Position numbers and translations under genes: made by a program. Below, piece by piece: positions 1 through 9,907 of a DNA stretch of 64,000 bases. The notes under the pieces were generated by a model. The model did not search any database. It was not told the DNA's origin and was given only the letters and a program-made list of their open reading frames with translations. The DNA comes from G965212025 sp965215765 (GTDB lineage Bacteria > Pseudomonadota > Gammaproteobacteria > Poriferisulfidales > Oxydemutatoraceae). The stretch is taken from positions 1,302,001 through 1,366,000 of the forward strand of contig OZ244118.1 in NCBI GenBank assembly GCA_965215765.1, given 5' to 3'. The first letter of the stretch is position 1. Every line of letters starts with the position of its first letter.

Positions 1-1
1 A

Positions 2-841
2 CCCGGAACAACGATGTTAAGTATCGGTGCGCTTGATCAGGTTTGGGTAGAAGCGGAGGTTTTTGAACGACAGGCGTCACTGGTAAAGGCAGGTGATCGG
101 GTCACCATGACCTTGGATTATCTGCCGGGGAAAACCTGGAACGGGCGTGTTGACTATATCTATCCGACGCTGGACAGCAAAACGCGCACCATACGGATTC
201 GCTTGCGTTTTGATAATCCCCGGCATGAGCTCAAACCTAATATGTTTGCTCAAGTTGCGGTTCATTCAGACAGAGACGAGCAGTTTCTGGTTATTCCACG
301 CGAAGCCCTTATTCGGACAGGAAGCCAGGATCGTGTCGTGCTCGCCTTGGGTGGAGGCAGTTTCAAGTCGATTGCCGTGAAAGTTGGTGCGCAGGATCAA
401 AACAGTGTGGAAGTACTTGAGGGGCTGAATGAAGGCGAAGAGGTTGTTACATCTGCCCAGTTTCTTCTTGACTCGGAGTCCAGCAATACTTCCGATTTTA
501 AGCGCATGCACCATGGTGGCGACCTGCCAGGCTCTGTTTGGGTAGCCGGCAGCATAGAAGATGTGATGGAAGGTCAAAGAATGGTGACGGCAAGGCATGA
601 TGCGATTGATGCCTGGAAATGGCCAGAAATGACCATGGATTTTCAAGTCAGTGAAAAGGTCAATCTTGACGAATTGAGCCCGGGAACACTGCTGAATATG
701 GAAATTACGAAAATCACCGGTGGCCAGTATGAAATCACCGGAGTCCATATTATGTCTTCTGGTGCGGATACGAATGGAAACAGCGCGTCTGCAGAAGGCG
801 ACACGAAGATGAACCATGCAGAGATGGATACTCAGAAATGA
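2..841 (+). CDS. cusB: CusB-like RND efflux adaptor with C-terminal CusF-like copper domain (5' end outside window)
   Basis: Periplasmic adaptor (membrane fusion) subunit of a Cu(I)/Ag(I) RND pump. The frame is open from base 2, so the true start lies upstream and only the C-terminal part is seen. The first half has beta-barrel and membrane-proximal features of adaptors (a segment reading VIPREALIRTG). At about 520-760 a CusF-like fold follows, with the copper ligands in place: a His in ARHDAI and the W-P-x-M-T-M motif in WKWPEMTMDF. In that family His, Trp and two Met bind Cu(I). The tail is Met/His rich and ends at a TGA that overlaps a 29-codon Met/His-rich ORF by ATGA. cusA starts 89 bases later in the same direction, so this is a cusBA operon. 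A CusF domain fused to CusB is known in proteobacteria. Specific metal is inferred from the CusF ligands. Confidence 0.88.
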   Translation, partial: PGTTMLSIGALDQVWVEAEVFERQASLVKAGDRVTMTLDYLPGKTWNGRVDYIYPTLDSKTRTIRIRLRFDNPRHELKPNMFAQVAVHSDRDEQFLVIPREALIRTGSQDRVVLALGGGSFKSIAVKVGAQDQNSVEVLEGLNEGEEVVTSAQFLLDSESSNTSDFKRMHHGGDLPGSVWVAGSIEDVMEGQRMVTARHDAIDAWKWPEMTMDFQVSEKVNLDELSPGTLLNMEITKITGGQYEITGVHIMSSGADTNGNSASAEGDTKMNHAEMDTQK

Positions 842-927
842 ACCGGGGCGAAATGGATCATTCCAAAATGAGTCGGGGCGATATGAATCATTCAGCACCT
901 CAGCACGAGACGGCAGGTGGGGAGTAA
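838..927 (+). CDS. 29-residue Met/His-rich ORF between cusB and cusA
   Basis: The ATG at 838 overlaps the TGA of the cusB-like gene (ATGA) and the ORF stops three bases before the cusA ATG. It encodes a Met/His-rich peptide containing EMDHSKM and DMNHS, the same character as the end of the upstream protein (KMNHAEMD). Two readings fit. It may be the rest of the original CusB tail, put out of frame by a small indel. Or it may be a translationally coupled mini-protein with Cu-binding residues. The intergenic sequence is coding-like throughout, which favours the first. Confidence 0.4.
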   Translation: MNRGEMDHSKMSRGDMNHSAPQHETAGGE

Positions 928-930
928 GCG

Positions 931-3900
931 ATGATTGAATCCATTATTCGCTGGTCAATCGGCAACCGGCTCTTCGTTCTTCTGGCGACCGCCATTTTGG
1001 TCGGTGTCGGTTTGTTTTCCTTGAAGAATACACCAGTCGATGCCATTCCCGACCTTTCCGACGTTCAGGTAATCATCAAGACAACATTCCCGGGGCAGGC
1101 GCCGCAGGTGGTAGAAGACCAGGTCACCTATCCGCTCACAACCGCCATGCTGTCTGTGCCGGGAGCAGTCACTGTTCGCGGCTATTCGTTTTTTGGCGAC
1201 TCCTACGTTTACATCATCTTTGATGAAAAAACGGATTTGTACTGGGCGCGAAGTCGCGTGCTGGAATACCTGAGCCAGGTTGCACCGGCTTTACCCGCAG
1301 CAGCCAGGCCTCAGCTTGGGCCTGATGCGACGGGCGTTGGTTGGGTTTATGTCTATTCCTTGATCGACAGAACCGGCAAGCATGATATTAGCCAGCTACG
1401 AAGTTTGCAGGACTGGTTTTTGAAATACGAGCTGCAAACGGTTCCAGGTGTATCTGAAGTGGCCGCGATGGGTGGCATGGTCAAGCAATACCAGGTGACT
1501 GTGAACCCTGAAAAACTGCGCGCGTTTGGTATTCCTCTTTCTCACATTCAAATGTCCATAAAACGAGCGAACCAGGAAGTGGGCGCTTCCGTTGTGGAAA
1601 TGGCTGAGGCGGAATATATGGTTCGGGCTTCAGGGTATCTGCAAAACAAAGACGACCTTGCCAACGTACCTTTGGGTGTGAATGAGAATGGCACTCCTTT
1701 GCTGCTGCAAGACGTGGCAGATATTCAACTCGGCCCCCAAATGCGCCGAGGCATAGCTGAGTTAAACGGTGAAGGAGAAGCCGTGGGCGGCATCGTGGTC
1801 ATGCGTTTCGGGGAAAATGCCCAGGCAACGATAGACGGTGTAAAGCAAAAGCTCGAACAGTTGAAAAAGGGATTACCTGAAGGCGTGGAAATCGTCACGG
1901 TTTACGATCGTTCGGGGTTGATTCAAAGTGCCATTGAAAATCTGTGGCAAAAACTGATTGAAGAATTTATTGTTGTTGCACTGGTTTGCATGATTTTTCT
2001 TTTTCATGTTCGCTCATCTCTCGTCGCGATTGTCAGTTTGCCCGTCGGGATATTGACGGCATTTATCGTGATGCATTTTCAGGGTATCAACGCAAATATC
2101 ATGTCGCTCGGGGGCATTGCTATTGCGATTGGTGCCATGATCGATGGTGCGATCGTCATGATTGAAAATATGCACAAGCATATAGGAAAGACCCCTCTAA
2201 GCTCTGAGAATCGATGGGCGATTGTTACCAAGGCAGCTACCGAGGTCGGGCCTGCACTCTTTTTCAGTTTGCTGATCATTACGGTCAGTTTTGTGCCTGT
2301 TTTTACGCTGGAGGCACAGGAAGGTCGCATGTTCAGTCCACTCGCATTTACCAAAACATACGCCATGGCCGCTGCTGCGGCGCTCACCGTTACCTTGGTG
2401 CCCGTTCTCATGGGTTACTTTATTCGCGGGCGTGTGCTGTCTGAACACAAGCATCCCGTCAACCGGATTTTGATTCGTTTGTATATGCCGGTGCTTAAAA
2501 CCATATTGGCTTTCCCCAAAACAACAGTCTTGCTCGCGGTGGTATTGTTGCTCAGCACGCTCTGGCCTCTACAGAAAATAGGCAGCGAATTTATCCCGCC
2601 CCTGGATGAAGGAGACTTGATGTATATGCCCACCACCCACCCTGGCATATCGATTGGCAAGGCAAGGGAGCTGTTGCAACAAACCGATAAATTAATCGTA
2701 ACTGTGCCTGAGGTTGAAAATGTCTTTGGCAAAATAGGCCGAGCAGAAACGGCAACGGATCCGGCACCGCTCACAATGATTGAAACGTTTATTCAATTAA
2801 AGCCACGCAGTGAATGGCGCGATGGTGTCACAATGGAATCATTAAAAGAGGAGTTCGACGCGCTTGTAAGGGTACCTGGGGTGACCAACGCCTGGGTAAT
2901 GCCGATAAAAACGCGCATCGACATGCTCGCAACCGGTATCAAGACGCCTGTCGGTATCAAAGTCGCCGGCTCTGACTTGTCCATTATTCAGTCCATCGGG
3001 CAACAACTCGAGGAGATACTCAGGGATGTTGAAGGGACTGCCTCCGTTTATTCCGAACGTGTCGTAGGTGGTCGCTACCTTGATATTGATATTCATCGTG
3101 CAAAGGCAGCGCGCTTTGGTCTGAACATCGCCGATGTCCAGCAAGTGATCGCCACGGCTGTCGGGGGGGTGAACATCACGCAGACCGTTGAGGGCGTGGA
3201 ACGATACCCCGTCAATATCCGCTACCCGCAGGCATACCGCAATTCACCTGAACAATTGGCGTTGCTGCCTATCGTGACACCACGCGGAGAGCGCATAGCA
3301 CTCGGTGATGTTGCCAGTATTTCCATTGCTGACGGTCCCCCAAGCATCAAGAGTGAGAACGCTCGGACTAATGGCTGGATCTTCATCGATATTAGCGGCG
3401 TTGATGTGGGAAGCTATGTTGATAATGCGAAAAGGATCGTGGACAGAGAACTGACGCTCCCGGCAGGATACTCGATCAACTGGTCCGGGCAGTACGAGTA
3501 TATGGAACGCGCGAAAGCCAAACTAAGCTATGTGGTGCCTCTTATACTCGCCATCATCGTTGTCCTGTTGTATTTGAACTTTCGAAGTTTTATCGAAGTG
3601 GCTCTTATTATGGGAACGCTCCCGCTCGCTGTCATTGGCAGTATCTGGTTGTTGTATTGGCTTGAATTCAACTTCTCGGTCGCGGTAGGCGTTGGGCTTG
3701 TCGCGCTCGCTGGCGTAGCTGTAGAAATCGGGGTGATTATGCTGGTATATCTCAACCTGTCCCTCGCCAACATGAAAAAGGCGCGAACAAGTACTGCGCC
3801 AGTAACCAAGGTCGAACTTAGACAAGCCGTTCTTGATGGCGCTGTACTCAGAGTGAGACCGGTAGTGATGACTGCAGGCGCAACAATCGTGGGCTTGTTG

Positions 3901-4047
3901 CCCATCATGTATGGCGATGGCACAGGTTCTGAAGTGATGCAGCGTCTGGCCGCACCAATGGTTGGCGGTATGGTCAGCGCATTGTTTCTGGCACTCTTGG
4001 TGCTGCCCGCTGTTTACTACCTTCTGCGAAGATCTGCATATAAGTGA
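931..4047 (+). CDS. cusA: CusA-type heavy-metal RND efflux transporter, full length
   Basis: Inner-membrane proton-driven pump of 1038 residues, the normal size for the HME-RND family, exporting Cu(I)/Ag(I) through a CusCBA tripartite complex. It starts MIESIIRWSIGNR, the usual N-terminus. Transmembrane helix 4 carries GAMIDGAIVMIEN with D405 and E412, the positions of the proton-relay acids in E. coli CusA. The three methionines of the periplasmic metal path are present: M566 (in LMYMP), M616 (in TMIETF) and M665 (in RIDMLATG). The last helix ends LLRRSAYK. It is co-transcribed with the cusB-like gene (89-base gap holding a small ORF). Only 31 bases after its stop a repeat array derived from brxA begins, so any downstream efflux genes such as cusF or a DUF2231 protein are missing here. 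Cu/Ag specificity is inferred from the methionines rather than the Asp/Glu set of CzcA. Confidence 0.95.
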   Translation: MIESIIRWSIGNRLFVLLATAILVGVGLFSLKNTPVDAIPDLSDVQVIIKTTFPGQAPQVVEDQVTYPLTTAMLSVPGAVTVRGYSFFGDSYVYIIFDEKTDLYWARSRVLEYLSQVAPALPAAARPQLGPDATGVGWVYVYSLIDRTGKHDISQLRSLQDWFLKYELQTVPGVSEVAAMGGMVKQYQVTVNPEKLRAFGIPLSHIQMSIKRANQEVGASVVEMAEAEYMVRASGYLQNKDDLANVPLGVNENGTPLLLQDVADIQLGPQMRRGIAELNGEGEAVGGIVVMRFGENAQATIDGVKQKLEQLKKGLPEGVEIVTVYDRSGLIQSAIENLWQKLIEEFIVVALVCMIFLFHVRSSLVAIVSLPVGILTAFIVMHFQGINANIMSLGGIAIAIGAMIDGAIVMIENMHKHIGKTPLSSENRWAIVTKAATEVGPALFFSLLIITVSFVPVFTLEAQEGRMFSPLAFTKTYAMAAAAALTVTLVPVLMGYFIRGRVLSEHKHPVNRILIRLYMPVLKTILAFPKTTVLLAVVLLLSTLWPLQKIGSEFIPPLDEGDLMYMPTTHPGISIGKARELLQQTDKLIVTVPEVENVFGKIGRAETATDPAPLTMIETFIQLKPRSEWRDGVTMESLKEEFDALVRVPGVTNAWVMPIKTRIDMLATGIKTPVGIKVAGSDLSIIQSIGQQLEEILRDVEGTASVYSERVVGGRYLDIDIHRAKAARFGLNIADVQQVIATAVGGVNITQTVEGVERYPVNIRYPQAYRNSPEQLALLPIVTPRGERIALGDVASISIADGPPSIKSENARTNGWIFIDISGVDVGSYVDNAKRIVDRELTLPAGYSINWSGQYEYMERAKAKLSYVVPLILAIIVVLLYLNFRSFIEVALIMGTLPLAVIGSIWLLYWLEFNFSVAVGVGLVALAGVAVEIGVIMLVYLNLSLANMKKARTSTAPVTKVELRQAVLDGAVLRVRPVVMTAGATIVGLLPIMYGDGTGSEVMQRLAAPMVGGMVSALFLALLVLPAVYYLLRRSAYK

Positions 4048-4078
4048 GCAGGTCATGACTTATTGTCGGCGAGCTGTT

Positions 4079-4986
4079 CAGGTGTGCTCCGATGTCAAGG
4101 GTGTTTCTGCTTCATCTGTTGGGTCATCTGTCCTTTAGTTTCAACAGCTTGTCATCCAGCACGCAGCGAACCACATCGATCCGCTCGTTGCGCTGCGCTA
4201 TCAAATCACCAGTGATCATCGGAAGCTGGAACGGGAAGAGTGATGGGTTGTTCAGCAGTAGCCTCATCAGTTCACTAGCTCCCGGGGTGGGGTAGCTGCG
4301 CTCCGGTGTCCAGGGTGTTTCTGCTTCATCTGTTGAGCCATCTGTCCTTTAGCTTCAACAGCTTGCCGTCCAGCCCGCAGTGAACCACGTCGATCCGCTC
4401 GCTGCGCTGTGCTATCAAATCACCAGTGATCATCGGAAGCTGGAATGGGAAGAGCGATGGGTTGTTCAGCAGTAGCCTCATCGGTTCTCTGGCCCCCGGG
4501 GTAGCTGTGCTCCGGTGTCCAGGGTGTTTCTGCTTCATCTGTTGGGTCATCTGTCCTTTAGCTTCAACAGCTTGTCATCCAGCCCATGGTGAACCACGTC
4601 GATCCGCTCGTTGCGCTGCGCTATCAAATCACCAGTGATCATCGGAAGCTGGAATGGGAGGAACGATGGATTGTTCAGCAGTAGCCTCATCGGTTCTCTG
4701 ACCCCCGGGGTGGCTGTGCTCCGGTGTCCAGGGCGTTTCTGCTTCATCTGTTGGGTCGTCTGTCATTTAGTTTCAACAGCTTGCCATCCAGCCCGCAGTG
4801 AACCACGTTTCTCCGCTCGCTGCGCTGTGCTGTCAAATCACCAGTGGCCATCGGAAGCTGGAATGGGAAGAACGATGGATTGTTCAGCAGCAGAAACATC
4901 GGTTCTCTGGCCCCCGGGGTAGCTGTGCTCCGGTGTCCAGGGTGTTTCTGCTTCATCTGTTGGGTCATCTGTCCTTTAGCTTCAAC
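4079..4986. repeat. Displaced 209-bp tandem array made of the brxA 3' end (about 4.3 units)
   Basis: Four full units and a partial of about 209 bp, recognisable by the recurring strings gggtcatctgtcctttag and ccagtgatcatcggaagc. On the minus strand each unit reads as the last ~47 codons of BrxA (LLLNNPS...LKLKDR) preceded by a short stretch starting MTQQMKQK. Open copies lie at 4326-4550, 4547-4747 and 4744-5022; the leftmost units are more degenerate. The same unit forms the 12-copy array after brxA at 24.8-27.4 kb, but there is no brxA here. The left edge is 31 bases after cusA. The right edge falls inside a GLUG protein gene at about 4986, near a short shared ttcaac. The array was therefore probably placed here by recombination. 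Confidence 0.9.
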
Positions 4987-6276
4987 ATCATCAGTAACAG
5001 CTATTATGCTGCCAGAGGGCAAAGCAATGGCTTGGGGACAGAACGCACTTTTACGCAGTTGCGTTGTCCGACGATGTCCAGCGCGACCTGTAGTCTGTCG
5101 GGTTCAGACCAAAGGACTTACGAGGATTGGGATACGAGTGTTTGGGGTTTTGGCAGTGCTACGGACTTGCCGCAATTGTCGAGCAACCGGAATTCGGAGT
5201 TGAACCTGAAGCCGTATATCAATGGGTCCGCCGAGTTGGTGGTGGGGACAGGTTATCCGGGCATCACGCGCTTTTCTTTAGAGGCAGACTACCCGGGACC
5301 GCCTGGTGAATCAGTCGTTTTGACGTGGTCACTTCTTTTCGATGAGCCATCCACGCTAAGCGATTTCGTCTACTTTGAACTTGAGGATGGCACAACCAGC
5401 ACAGAGGAAAATGGTTCTGCTGAGACGCTTGCTGTCGTGCGTGATGGTCTTATGGAAGGAAAGGGCTTTTATGTTGTGCTCAAGAACAATGTTTCTGCCA
5501 ATGATGACCGGATTCGGGTTCGGATTGAGAAGGCGAAGCAACCCTATATCAGGAGCCCGGGTGACATTCCCCCGGCGACGATTGGGAGCACCACCACTTT
5601 CAGTTTCTCTGTAGGTTACGCGGGTCCTGCAGAACAATCGGTTACTTTGACGTGGTCTCTTTCCGGCGTACCGTTCTCGCTGCGTCATTTGGTCTACTTT
5701 GACACCGGAGGCGGTAGCACCAGCACTACGGTTACTGATTCCGCAAAGCTCACGGGTAGTGCCAGCACGGTAACGCTTGTGGTAGTAGGCAATGAGGAGC
5801 TGGCAGGCAGAAGTTTTTACGTTGTGCTCAAGAACGATATTTCTGCCAGTGATGACCGGGTTCAAGTTCGGACTGAGGCAGGTTCACCCAATATTGCCCA
5901 GGACGATGATATTCGCCCGGCACCGATTGGGAGTACCACCACCTATGGTTTCTCTGTGGGCTACACGGGTTCTTCGGAACCAGTTACTCTGACGTGGTCT
6001 CTTTCCGGTGTGCCGAACTCGCTGCGTCATTTTGTCTACTTTCGTCTCGCAGACGGTACAACCAGCGAAATGTTTATTGACAGCTCAGTGCGCACGACTA
6101 ACGCCAGCCCGGTAACGCTTGTGGTAGTAGGCAATGAGGGGCTGGCAGGCATAAGTTTTTACGTTGTGCTCAAGAATAATTTTTTTGACAGTGATGACCG
6201 GGTTCGGATTCAGGTTCAAGGCCTCACCGCTATACGGTTACGTGTGAAGGTGTATTTGGGAGGCGCAGTACGGTAG
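4984..6276 (+). pseudogene. GLUG/beta-repeat surface protein, copy A: 5'-truncated by the repeat array
   Basis: The C-terminal part of the secreted protein family that is intact at 14236-17574. It begins inside the last GLUG-like segment (SNSYYAARGQ) directly at the repeat array, so signal peptide and GLUG region are missing. Three beta-sandwich-like repeats follow, each with a core VTLTWSL and a distal segment SFYVVLKNN, spaced about 330-342 bp. The last ~20 residues (ending KVYLGGAVR) match copies B and C. An open frame extends upstream through the array to 4798, but that part is brxA-repeat DNA read on the wrong strand. No promoter or start belongs to it. Confidence 0.8.
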
Positions 6277-7437
6277 GGAGTACGCCCGATCCCTCGGGAT
6301 AGCAAAAGAGGCAGGACAGACAGGTAAGGGCGAGGCAGAGGAAGGTTGCGAATAGGCGTTGTCCCGAGATAATCCTGAACGCTTTGCGGGTTAATGCATT
6401 GGCAAAGGCTCCCCGGCAAGCATGGCTCATATATATTCAGGCAGAAAAAACTCCCGGGCAGGCTTGGCTCGCACAGGCCTTTATAGAAGAGATTGCCATC
6501 CATGAAAGCCGTGTCATTGAACCTGACAGGCTTATTGTGTCGGGAGCTGATAGAAGAGTATTGGAAGTCCTGATAATCTCCGCTTCTTTAACAGATATTG
6601 CTGCACCATAAGGAATTTTTCATGGGTGCCAATAGCATGAAAGTGACCACGTCACTGTGTTGTATCTGTTGGCCGAGAGAAAGCAAACAGGAGGTCATCA
6701 ATCCCTCTCGAGGTAATTCTCTGGAATCCGACGGTGTTGTGGCTATTCTCCTTAACTGACAAGCCGCCAGACAGTAGCGGTCGTGAGCACCACTCAGTTC
6801 GCCGGCATTCCAAGCTATCAGCTTGCCCGTGTGTTATCACCGCCTGACTGAAAGCTTTAGTCTTCGCGAATGCACGATTCCTTACCGGAACGCTCCTGCG
6901 CACTAGTATGACTCCGAAGACAGGTCAAGCCTTTGTTTCTTGTTCTGTTTTCTTCGTGCCACGCCATGAGTGGCAAGGCGCGAATATATGGAAACCGCAT
7001 CCGGTCATATACCCCGGGGTCGAAGGAGAATAAGCATCCGTGCTGCCCGATTGCCCCAGGCATCTTTTGCCATTGCCACATATTTCCCGAGCGGCCACTG
7101 ATAGCCCCTGACAATTTCCGATATTTGACAGTGACTGACTGAAAGCTTTGTCCTTCGCGAATGCACGATTCCTTACCGGAACGCTCCTGCGCGCTTATGA
7201 CTGCGACGAGAGGTCAAGCCTTTGTTTCTTATTCTGTTTTCTGCCCGCAAAGGGTTAAAGCGCGCCATTGACAGCTTACTGTTTGACCAGGCTTTACTGA
7301 ACCTTGGATATTCTTGTTTATGCAGTAGAATGACAGTTCTGTTCGTAAGGCTCGGCAGTTGCTTTGCCTTGTGTCACAACATGGCGCATAGTTGCTTGGT
7401 GACTTCCGTTCGTTGTCATTAGTTTTTTGGGGTGCTT
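6277..7437. repeat. Non-coding duplicated block between surface-protein copies A and B
   Basis: No convincing gene. The first ~330 bp (ggagtacgcccgatccctcgg onward) match the DNA that follows copies B (11922) and C (17575). The part from about 6600 (ctgcaccataaggaattt, then tgttggccgagagaaagcaa) recurs at 12250, 13800 and 17900. A stretch around 6845-6900 (cttcgcgaatgcacgattcc) is repeated inside the block at 7155-7190. The last ~170 bp match the promoter-proximal DNA of copy C. The block is built from repeated pieces of one ancestral spacer. Confidence 0.7.
7326..7331 (+). promoter_or_regulatory. Candidate -10 element upstream of surface-protein copy B
   Basis: TAGAAT, a five-of-six match to the sigma70 -10, lies about 107 bp before the ATG and is conserved at 14124-14129 before intact copy C. 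The -35 is weak (TTGGAT at 16-bp spacing) and a second arrangement (TTGACC, 18 bp, GATATT) is possible. Conservation between copies reflects duplication as much as selection. Confidence 0.3.
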
Positions 7438-8881
7438 ATGTCGAAACTTGGTATTCGTTGTGTCAGACGTGCGGTTTCAGTCGCGGACTTGACAGATTTT
7501 GGAAAGGCAGTGTGCGCCAGCCTGCTGCTTGTTTTGTCCTGTGTTCTGTCGCCCGCCTTTGCCCAAGCGGGGTGTACGCCTGACGAGGGGAGTGGAAGCA
7601 GCAGTTCTCCTTATCGAATCGACACGCTCTGCGAATTGCAAGGCATCAGTTCAAGCCCAACAGCGCACTACGAATTGGTTGCCAACATTGACGCGAGCGA
7701 GACCGTGAGTTGGAATGGTGGTGCGGGTTTTAGGCCGATCGCAAGCACTGTGACAGATGGTTTTTTGGGTTCTTTCGTGAACGCGAGCGACCACGTGATC
7801 AGTTCGCTGACGATCAGCCGCAGTACTTATGAATAACGTGGGTCTGTTCTCCCGATTGGCGAATGGTGCGACGCTAACAGGCATCATACTGGTCGACTCG
7901 CGCATAACCGGGCGTCACGATGTAGGGTCACTGGTTGGTAGAAGCGTTGAAGGTGTGATTGAGGGTTGCTCCGCGACGGGCTCGGTTGTTGGAGGAGGCG
8001 ATACTGTTGGCGGACTTGTTGGCTTTAGCTCAGGCTTCATCAGCGACAGCTACGCGACGGGTTCGGTTGTTGGAAGAGGAGGTAGTGTTGGTGGCCTTGC
8101 TGGCGCTGGCAGCAACATCCGCAACAGCTACGCGACGGGTTCGGTTCCCGTGGAAGATAGAGTTGGTGGCCTCGTGGGAACAATTGTCGCCGGCGGCATC
8201 AGCAACAGCTACGCAACGGGTTCGGTTTTTGGGCAAGAGAGAGTTGGTGGCCTCGCGGGTCAGGTCGAGGTTAACGCAAACATCGCTAACAGCTATTATG
8301 CTGCCAGATGGCAAAACAATGATTTCGGGACAGAACGCACTTTTACGCAGTTGCGTTGTCCGACGAAGTGCAGCGCAACCTGTAGTCTGTCGGGTTCAGG
8401 CCAAATGACTTACGAGGATTGGGACACGAGTGTTTGGGATTTTGGCAGTGCTACGGACTTGCCGCAATTGTCAAGCAACCGGAATTCGGAGTTGAACCTG
8501 AAGCCGTATATCAATGGTTCTGCCGACTTGGTGGTGGTGACAGGTTTTACGGGCACCACGCAATTTTCTCTGGTGGCAGATTACCTGGGCTCTTCAGGAG
8601 AATTTGTCATTCTGACGTGGTCTCTTTCCGATGTGCCGACCATGTTGCGTCATTTGGTCTACTTTGACCTTGGAGATGGTACGACCAGCACAACGGTTAC
8701 TGATATCGCAAAGCTCACGGACAGTGCCAGCCCGGTAACGCTTGTGGTAGTGGGCAATAAGGGGCTGGCAAGCATAAGTTTTTACGTTGTGCTCAAGAAC
8801 GATATTTCTGCCAAAGATGACCGGGTTCGGGTTGATGTTGAGGAGGAGAAGCAACCTTATATCCTCCAGAGTGATGACATT
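7438..8881 (+). pseudogene. GLUG/beta-repeat surface protein, copy B, 5' part (frameshift, then interrupted)
   Basis: The ATG at 7438 follows a ggggtg ribosome-binding region and begins a Sec signal peptide (LLLVLSCVLSPAFAQ). The N-terminal domain (GSGSSSSPYRIDTLCELQG) reads in the first frame to about 7830. There a small indel relative to copy C (ISRSTYE then stop at 7834) moves the frame. The second frame carries on (NVGLFSRLANGATL) through about five GLUG-type repeats with the core SYATGSV and the first beta repeat (VILTWSLSDVP). The coding sequence breaks at 8881 in gatgacatt, where an AT-rich 1.3-kb insert begins; the gene resumes at 10179. Without the indel and insert it would be a protein of the same plan as copy C. 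Confidence 0.85.
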
Positions 8882-8980
8882 AGGATACAAAGAAGATAAT
8901 TGTACAATAGATAAAAGAAACGAGTAAACCGATAATTTGCAAAGTAAGAACCCTCTAAAAATTTCTGAGCAAAGAAGAGA

Positions 8981-9895
8981 GTGAATATAGTGAGAAATAT
9001 TATGAATTATCGACTTTTTTTGATATGCATATCTATGCTCTTTTGTTTCATTTCTTCGAAAAGCATAGGCCAAACTAAAGCAAGTACCCTTCCCGAAAAA
9101 TTCATTTGCGATCATTTAGGGACTGTGGATTTTTTGAATAAAAAAATTACGGATGATCGTCTACTAAGCCTTGAACTCATTACTAAGCTTCAGAAAGAAA
9201 AAGAGCTTTCTGAAGATGACCAGACTTTATTAGCGAGAATCCTCATGAGATACCAACTTCTACCAATGAATGAAAACGGCACTCGTTGTCGCTATTACAA
9301 CTATCTTTGTGTTGAGCACGAACAACTGGAAATACCGGAACGTTTTGCTCAACAATATGTGGATAACCAAGAAAATGGCATCCAACATTGTTATATTTAT
9401 TCAAAGGGTCGGCATGAAAAAAAAGCAATCTCCAGTGAAGATTGCATTCTAGCTATCCAGAAACAAATAAGAGAAATTCCACCCTCTCTAGCTTTGGCTC
9501 AAGCGAGTATTGAATCTGGCTTCGGCTCCTCTTATTTAGCAAAAGAAGCTTCCAATTTATTCGGTCTGCAGGTTCTTTTTTCCTCTCCTGAAAAAGTAAA
9601 AAGTCATGATCGTTGCGTACCAGCACGAAGGGAGCCAAGTCTTTGCGTCTATAATTTCAATGGAAATATTGAGTTGGGATTTTACACTTATATGCAAATA
9701 CTAAATTCCCTACCCGTTTACTCAAAGCTAAGAGAGGTTAGATATGAATCCTATGAAAATAAAGACAGTTGCAAACTCGCTCTGCAAATGTCTAGCGGAT
9801 TGTCACTCTATTCGAATGAAGAAAGTTATCTATCAGAAATTCGATCAATCATCAGAAAAAATTGCAAACGGATAGAAAAATGTGATAAATCCTGA
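8981..9895 (+). CDS. Bax/glucosaminidase-like secreted peptidoglycan hydrolase
   Basis: A 304-codon ORF (GTG at 8981; ATG at 9002 is an equally plausible start) with an N-terminal hydrophobic stretch (FLICISMLFCFISS) that looks like a signal peptide. Residues about 150-260 resemble the Bax / endo-beta-N-acetylglucosaminidase family: the helix PPSLALAQASIESGFGSSYL holds the likely catalytic Glu, followed by the NLFGLQ motif. The family cleaves glycan strands of peptidoglycan. Eight or more cysteines outside the core are unusual and suggest disulfides after export. Base composition is much more AT-rich than the surroundings, and the gene sits wholly inside the insertion that splits copy B, so it was acquired separately. 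An aagagag stretch before the GTG could serve as ribosome-binding site. Confidence 0.72.
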   Translation: MNIVRNIMNYRLFLICISMLFCFISSKSIGQTKASTLPEKFICDHLGTVDFLNKKITDDRLLSLELITKLQKEKELSEDDQTLLARILMRYQLLPMNENGTRCRYYNYLCVEHEQLEIPERFAQQYVDNQENGIQHCYIYSKGRHEKKAISSEDCILAIQKQIREIPPSLALAQASIESGFGSSYLAKEASNLFGLQVLFSSPEKVKSHDRCVPARREPSLCVYNFNGNIELGFYTYMQILNSLPVYSKLREVRYESYENKDSCKLALQMSSGLSLYSNEESYLSEIRSIIRKNCKRIEKCDKS

Positions 9896-9907
9896 AGATA
9901 CTGTGAA

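Noticed and set aside
4798..4983. N-terminal part of the open frame entering surface-protein copy A
   Set aside because: It is brxA-repeat DNA read on the opposite strand, with no signal peptide.
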